64,000 nucleotides of DNA, taken from NCBI RefSeq assembly GCF_024137025.1, contig NZ_JAMYJR010000038.1, positions 1-64,000 on the forward strand. Reading direction: 5' to 3'. A model generated the notes under the pieces. It searched no databases. It had not been told where the DNA came from and worked only from the letters and a program-made list of their open reading frames with translations. The position numbers and the translations under genes are program-made. Positions 62,201 to 64,000 of the stretch are shown in pieces. Source of the DNA: Paractinoplanes aksuensis. Lineage in GTDB: Bacteria; Actinomycetota; Actinomycetes; Mycobacteriales; Micromonosporaceae. Within the stretch, counting starts at the first letter, position 1; every line of letters begins with the position of its first letter.

Positions 62201-64000
62201 ATTAGCCGGCACTGCGTAGGAGTTGCTGGACGGGTTGGTGTGGGGGTTGTCGGTGGTGGTGACGGTGATGTCGCTGTTCTTGACGATGCTGATGGCGTTG
62301 TTGAGGAGTTTGTTGGTGGGGTCTTCGGGGTTATCGCGTTGGGGTTGTTTTCCGTACCAGCGGTGGAATGTGTCGAGTGCTGCGTTTTCGGCGGGTATCA
62401 GGGTGGCGGGTGTGGGCACAGCCGCTTTGTGGAACATGTTCCGCATACGAGCCAAGGCCCGCCCCAGAGTTGTTCGGTGACCGAACGAGTGAGACTGCGA
62501 CGGGACGGGTGTATCGGTGACAAGCGGTTCCGGTTCCGCCCACGGGGCCACCTGCGCCCGGTCAGCCAGCAACGCGACGGGCCGAGGCAAGGTTTTGCGA
62601 ACTCGATCGATCGGTTCGCTTAGTCGAGAAAGTCCGGTCTCTGCATTGGCCTCCACGAATTCAGACGTCCGGTCCAATGCGGCGGACAGATGACTGAGTT
62701 CGGCGATCCTCGTATGTTCGGAGAGTGAGGGTAGGTGTGCCTGTGTCAGGGCGTCCAGTGATCTTCCGAGAACTTGGATGGCTTCGTTCTCGACAGCGGA
62801 TGGTGAAGGCGTCCGGGAAAGCCGATCGATCGAACCGACCAGGAGGTCGGCCAGTTCGTTGTCGTGCAGGTCGGCGAACGGGAGGTCCATCAGGCCCGCC
62901 GAGGCCAGCTGCGGGCTGATAGCGGCCACCGCATCGGCTACCTCGGTCAGCCGGGAGTTGTCGCTGGCATCGTCACGAGCGGCGGCCAGCACTCCGTACA
63001 GGCCGACGAACTGATCCTCGTCGTTGCGGTGGTTCGCCGCGAGTCCGGACTGGAGAGGGCGGGAGAAGCCCGTCTCCGCGAGATGGTTCTCGCCGAGGAA
63101 TTTTTTGAACGTCGGATCTTCCCGGACCGCGCGCATCAGCGGCCCATCCGTCTCGGTCGATTCAATTACAGCGGATTCTGCTGCCGTTGGGCCGGCTGGT
63201 TTGAATTCTGGCCGTTTGTTTCGAGCCGGCTTGACATCGATCCGGCCCGTGGAGTCGTATCCGGCGGTCGACATGAAGGTCTGCACGCCGGTTGACGAGG
63301 TCCAGGGGGAAAGGGGGGCCTCGGTATTCGAGTCCGGTCGGGCGACTGGGGCCGGGTCGGGCAGAAGTTCGTAGTGGTCGGCGTGACGGGCCACTTCGAT
63401 ACGGGGGTTGTCGGGGTGGCCGAAGTTCTGCGGGGCCGCGTACGTCGGACCGGTCGAGGCGTTGACGTTTGCCCCGCGGACTCCGATGTTGAGGTCCAGC
63501 GCGGCGGCCAGGAGGGGCAGGAAGGCCTCGCCTATGTTGCTGGACCAGGATTCGTGCCAGTTCGCCGCGGCCGCCTTGAGTTCCCCGAACTCGCGCATGG
63601 TCACCGGCTCTGCCCGGGCGCCGTCGATGTCCAGGGGAGCGTCTTCGTCGAGCGCCTTGTGTACTCGGTAGGGCAAGAGGACCTCGGCGGGAAACGTACC
63701 GGGATCAGCGTGGCTTTCCAGATAGTCGAGGGTTTTGTCTAGCAGAATGGTGGCGACTTTGCGGGGGTAGGTGTCCGCGGGCAGGAGGCCGTGCCGGTCG
63801 CGTACGGAGGTCGTGGCGTAGTAGTCGAGATCGGCGCGCACCTTCGCGGGGTCCGACAGCCAGTCGTTGAGGGCGGTGTATTCCCTGAGGATTTTTCGTG
63901 CCTCGCGCGCCCGAAGATCCCTGGACTCCTCGACTTCCTCGGCCGTCCCGTGCTCCGGGGGTTCCGCCGCTTTCTGCAGTTCTTCGAGCTCTTCAGGTGA
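56252..64000 (-). CDS. Giant multidomain protein, C-terminal 2,582 residues (three papain-like Cys-His-Asp modules, OmpA-like end); start outside window
   Basis: The frame is open from 64000 to the stop at 56252 (the first internal GTG at 63841 is not the true start). Residues are numbered from the window edge. Module A has Cys666 (DDCVVL), His749 (GHAVAVH) and Asp774 (WIDLDAQ). Module B has Cys1489 (TTNCVLAA), His1572 (ISHAFNVYR) and Asp1587 (DFLDSQ). Module C has Cys1888 (TRCEIQI), His1963 (GPGHALAAH) and Asp1978 (WWLDPT). Order and spacing fit papain-fold (Tox-PL/protein-glutaminase-like) domains. After A and C lies a repeated domain of about 330 residues with LEIVSDP or IEFVSPA, then APQYTIGVEI or VQYTFGVPV, perhaps amidoligase-like (weak). 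The last 140 residues resemble an OmpA-type fold (FQVVIESGGNNPKTAAARER). The protein resembles giant actinobacterial lonely-Cys proteins and is likely an exported effector or surface factor. Confidence 0.8.
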   Translation of the reverse strand, partial: SPEELEELQKAAEPPEHGTAEEVEESRDLRAREARKILREYTALNDWLSDPAKVRADLDYYATTSVRDRHGLLPADTYPRKVATILLDKTLDYLESHADPGTFPAEVLLPYRVHKALDEDAPLDIDGARAEPVTMREFGELKAAAANWHESWSSNIGEAFLPLLAAALDLNIGVRGANVNASTGPTYAAPQNFGHPDNPRIEVARHADHYELLPDPAPVARPDSNTEAPLSPWTSSTGVQTFMSTAGYDSTGRIDVKPARNKRPEFKPAGPTAAESAVIESTETDGPLMRAVREDPTFKKFLGENHLAETGFSRPLQSGLAANHRNDEDQFVGLYGVLAAARDDASDNSRLTEVADAVAAISPQLASAGLMDLPFADLHDNELADLLVGSIDRLSRTPSPSAVENEAIQVLGRSLDALTQAHLPSLSEHTRIAELSHLSAALDRTSEFVEANAETGLSRLSEPIDRVRKTLPRPVALLADRAQVAPWAEPEPLVTDTPVPSQSHSFGHRTTLGRALARMRNMFHKAAVPTPATLIPAENAALDTFHRWYGKQPQRDNPEDPTNKLLNNAISIVKNSDITVTTTDNPHTNPSSNSYAVPANRDDVGDESPEARTPADETSAPADRARARLALEVPNSPRSRPAPRSHTDLARIADEVLREAADFDDCVVLLTALRDKLYPSGVRAGVTLDDSSIGTRRATEQFASRHGWPRASSWHEIEGAVRAAGPGSTGFVLFDRPLGANSSGSDLGHAVAVHNSGRTSPDAESDQLHWIDLDAQSITSTFDRPQSPEEWAERRGDLLESAIDLRALVVNGSAEVQHQSSDDVPSDSTARALTDASASRYGRSGLEAEIHSGFVSIPGQRLGYVPPQYGKVIINPSTGLSVIMDTGTFRWLDDHYEYVWPKQENGEVMSILEIVSDPMPNLLREGDQTTRRIAQNSREERHQVYQTLTRLRPGPTADLRETRETTLSAIFPPSRGWMFATLPDGSSPANWTYTPVRSPDNHLSVAPQYTIGVEIGSVHNFLSMIKNYFMEDQPPPNALQRQRWGNELLNDGLALSDSIANEIRNDPDFSLSPQEFRELRDIVLLAYTHGIGYALGIITPRNLIKNQVTALSRVNLSAVRSRALPNVQYVLHQRRDRIRNKFQGAVAEKVPDYHERYQRSVGFTLNGTVFESAPMSAAGPGVTVGAYIDAALLPTHRPIHQSEAFGRMTVLPDLDYSRPPGHRGLLPLELRRVGTVGLVSPDTAETTLEQLVNVARLATAQASYDNFSQPHYIEALRNAVPPQQWTAQHQAAAQMFLADRLLDPPTGRDSVGYLGQLAQLAEYFETATSRPGETYIFLPAATAIQLMLALYSSNSPNASHVQAALGSLTQVRARFAIYLLPRLDTASQDQRMAHAAAQSAVLVVDNLAARLRRQLSSVRPAARSHASVSYSGAPHGGSRSFWGQRPGDVGSSGPGRPITSRLADDQAARVAYPALAVVNSEASNSTTNCVLAAIALDMSLTAGETIFLAPDDDAQPERNLVNYQQSVLDTAEGDQPLLYSSTSLDAVADAMNESAPGSRGIMIARRRDAISHAFNVYRAADGVDFLDSQRRGLAVEPDDVIGWVFIPLSPGIPAPHDAAAISLDAHSTGDVNGDQSQDERADDRQQPTTEPDRRSRQAAAEKIAPYKDRTSAVLDDTAGATDAKPQSTDQTVGRGRRLSEAAPPIGINYTSDGRLTTTFQSALLHPARSSMAVAATQAHPLSADNDHDIDELVSPAAQTAINAMPPVIDHDPEPSATLTPRPTTRGFADPRNTPSVSIDYDADGRLVIDQHNRRHPMNADPTATAGRNVGVIAWLTPSSVEPSSWRFLPAALSPPTDRQLVTLVVADDVMVSVVNQAAEVHATADTRCEIQIRELSRLLHPRLRLSRSVEESDGGSTTVTGRVLPAQVWQRQVTWAEAEIALKAAEPGTTILFVWQRAHGPGHALAAHRTVSGTWWLDPTRNRPEDRVSTRAPALSSIYTRAVLIDSSSTVRSIPQNEGGRLAETLTDPPTGRTFGYMGYEVETNFQTNVPEEELREQGIKDIAVSRNVDVHLDIRNRVIIEFVSPAINVLYDETEGRNNDEVVDAIDHELRRLADKPSNRQPRLDQFYSADRGFRITEAEMAEKYRITEYDPTVDPLNDLYVQYTFGVPVESIYPFLQFVAHPENTYEPERIALLRAGLDFSDHITETFRPTSSRATPADVIRDVMGLRGFLAVVYTNVVGMALPGVVAIKNQQIFAARRARSKRSGGDEPIPDQLAKNYFLAASRFSLAAIRSMLSGPARDWLESQSADIVHYLDLHARSNTEIDLVSRYHNTTFLGLTTKLRDDRTAVTPQRLLNNALLPISARNVELDQYELFGIRSNFTISDIPPREPRMVRFELRAFGEKPRVNTSEMKTNADLISQLTRESDRATKALASPSPATSAILTFNRRRITIEERDLAQIEAIAVWLVQQHIYRQHVGGAPPFQVVIESGGNNPKTAAARERGNAVKTRLIERVRALAQAAGFPADVQFSVRAINRGNGASQSPIQDQRTSAARSARCALIWIERVNDPVVTANSSRRV

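Noticed and set aside
63839..63841. GTG at 63841 as the true start of giant gene 2
   Set aside because: The frame stays open for 53 more codons of Glu/Arg-rich helical coding sequence up to the window edge, and no ribosome-binding site precedes the GTG.

Overview
The window is very GC-rich DNA with dense, strongly third-position-biased coding, GTG and TTG starts, SARP/AfsR and LAL-type regulators, an F420-type luciferase-like oxidoreductase and many Sec-secreted proteases. This points to a mycelial actinomycete. A Micromonosporaceae (Actinoplanes-like) host is my inference from general family resemblance and was not tested.

Layout. 0.5-4.6 kb: a membrane-anchored zinc peptidase (YpfJ family) and a secreted subtilase. 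4.9-6.1 kb: a wrecked ATP-grasp gene. 6-14.9 kb (minus): a 2,995-residue protein with a WXG100/CpnT-like N-terminus, a long low-complexity linker, a Cys/His papain-like module and repeated beta-rich modules. 15.2-17.6 kb: a hydrolase remnant, a 74-residue helix-hairpin-helix-like protein, a DUF6924-type protein and a ROK-type regulator. 18.0-19.5 kb: a translationally coupled pair of a YbjN-like small protein and a caspase-like protease. 19.6-22.8 kb: an MFS remnant, a protease with two tandem trypsin domains and a flavoprotein. 22.9-30.1 kb: two AfsR/SARP-type giant regulators that share an 834-bp identical tract, with two broken genes between them. 30.3-34.8 kb: a complete branched-chain amino acid ABC importer (livHMGF plus binding lipoprotein). 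34.8-47.4 kb: small secreted proteins (including two beta/gamma-crystallin or I36-like paralogues), hydrolases, a 2-hydroxyacid dehydrogenase, a LuxR-family ATPase regulator, an FAD monooxygenase, a GNAT and an LLM oxidoreductase. 47.5-56 kb: a rearranged zone with pgsA, a secreted tripeptidyl-aminopeptidase-like hydrolase, partial copies of it, a WXG100-like protein plus a deleted copy, truncated SARP genes, a frameshifted GNAT and a gene split by one amber codon. 56.3-64 kb (minus): the C-terminal 2,582 residues of a second giant protein whose start lies beyond the window. It carries three Cys-His-Asp papain-like modules and an OmpA-like C-terminus.

The common thread is probably a polymorphic, type VII-type exported toxin or giant-effector repertoire. 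It comprises two giant proteins, a WXG100-like companion, small candidate immunity or adaptor proteins and many broken or duplicated gene pieces around them. No ESX/T7SS machinery gene lies in the window, so the secretion route is inferred. At least eight remnants of otherwise ordinary genes cluster beside these loci, which marks them as recombination-active. No tRNA, rRNA, CRISPR array, intact transposase or integrase was seen.
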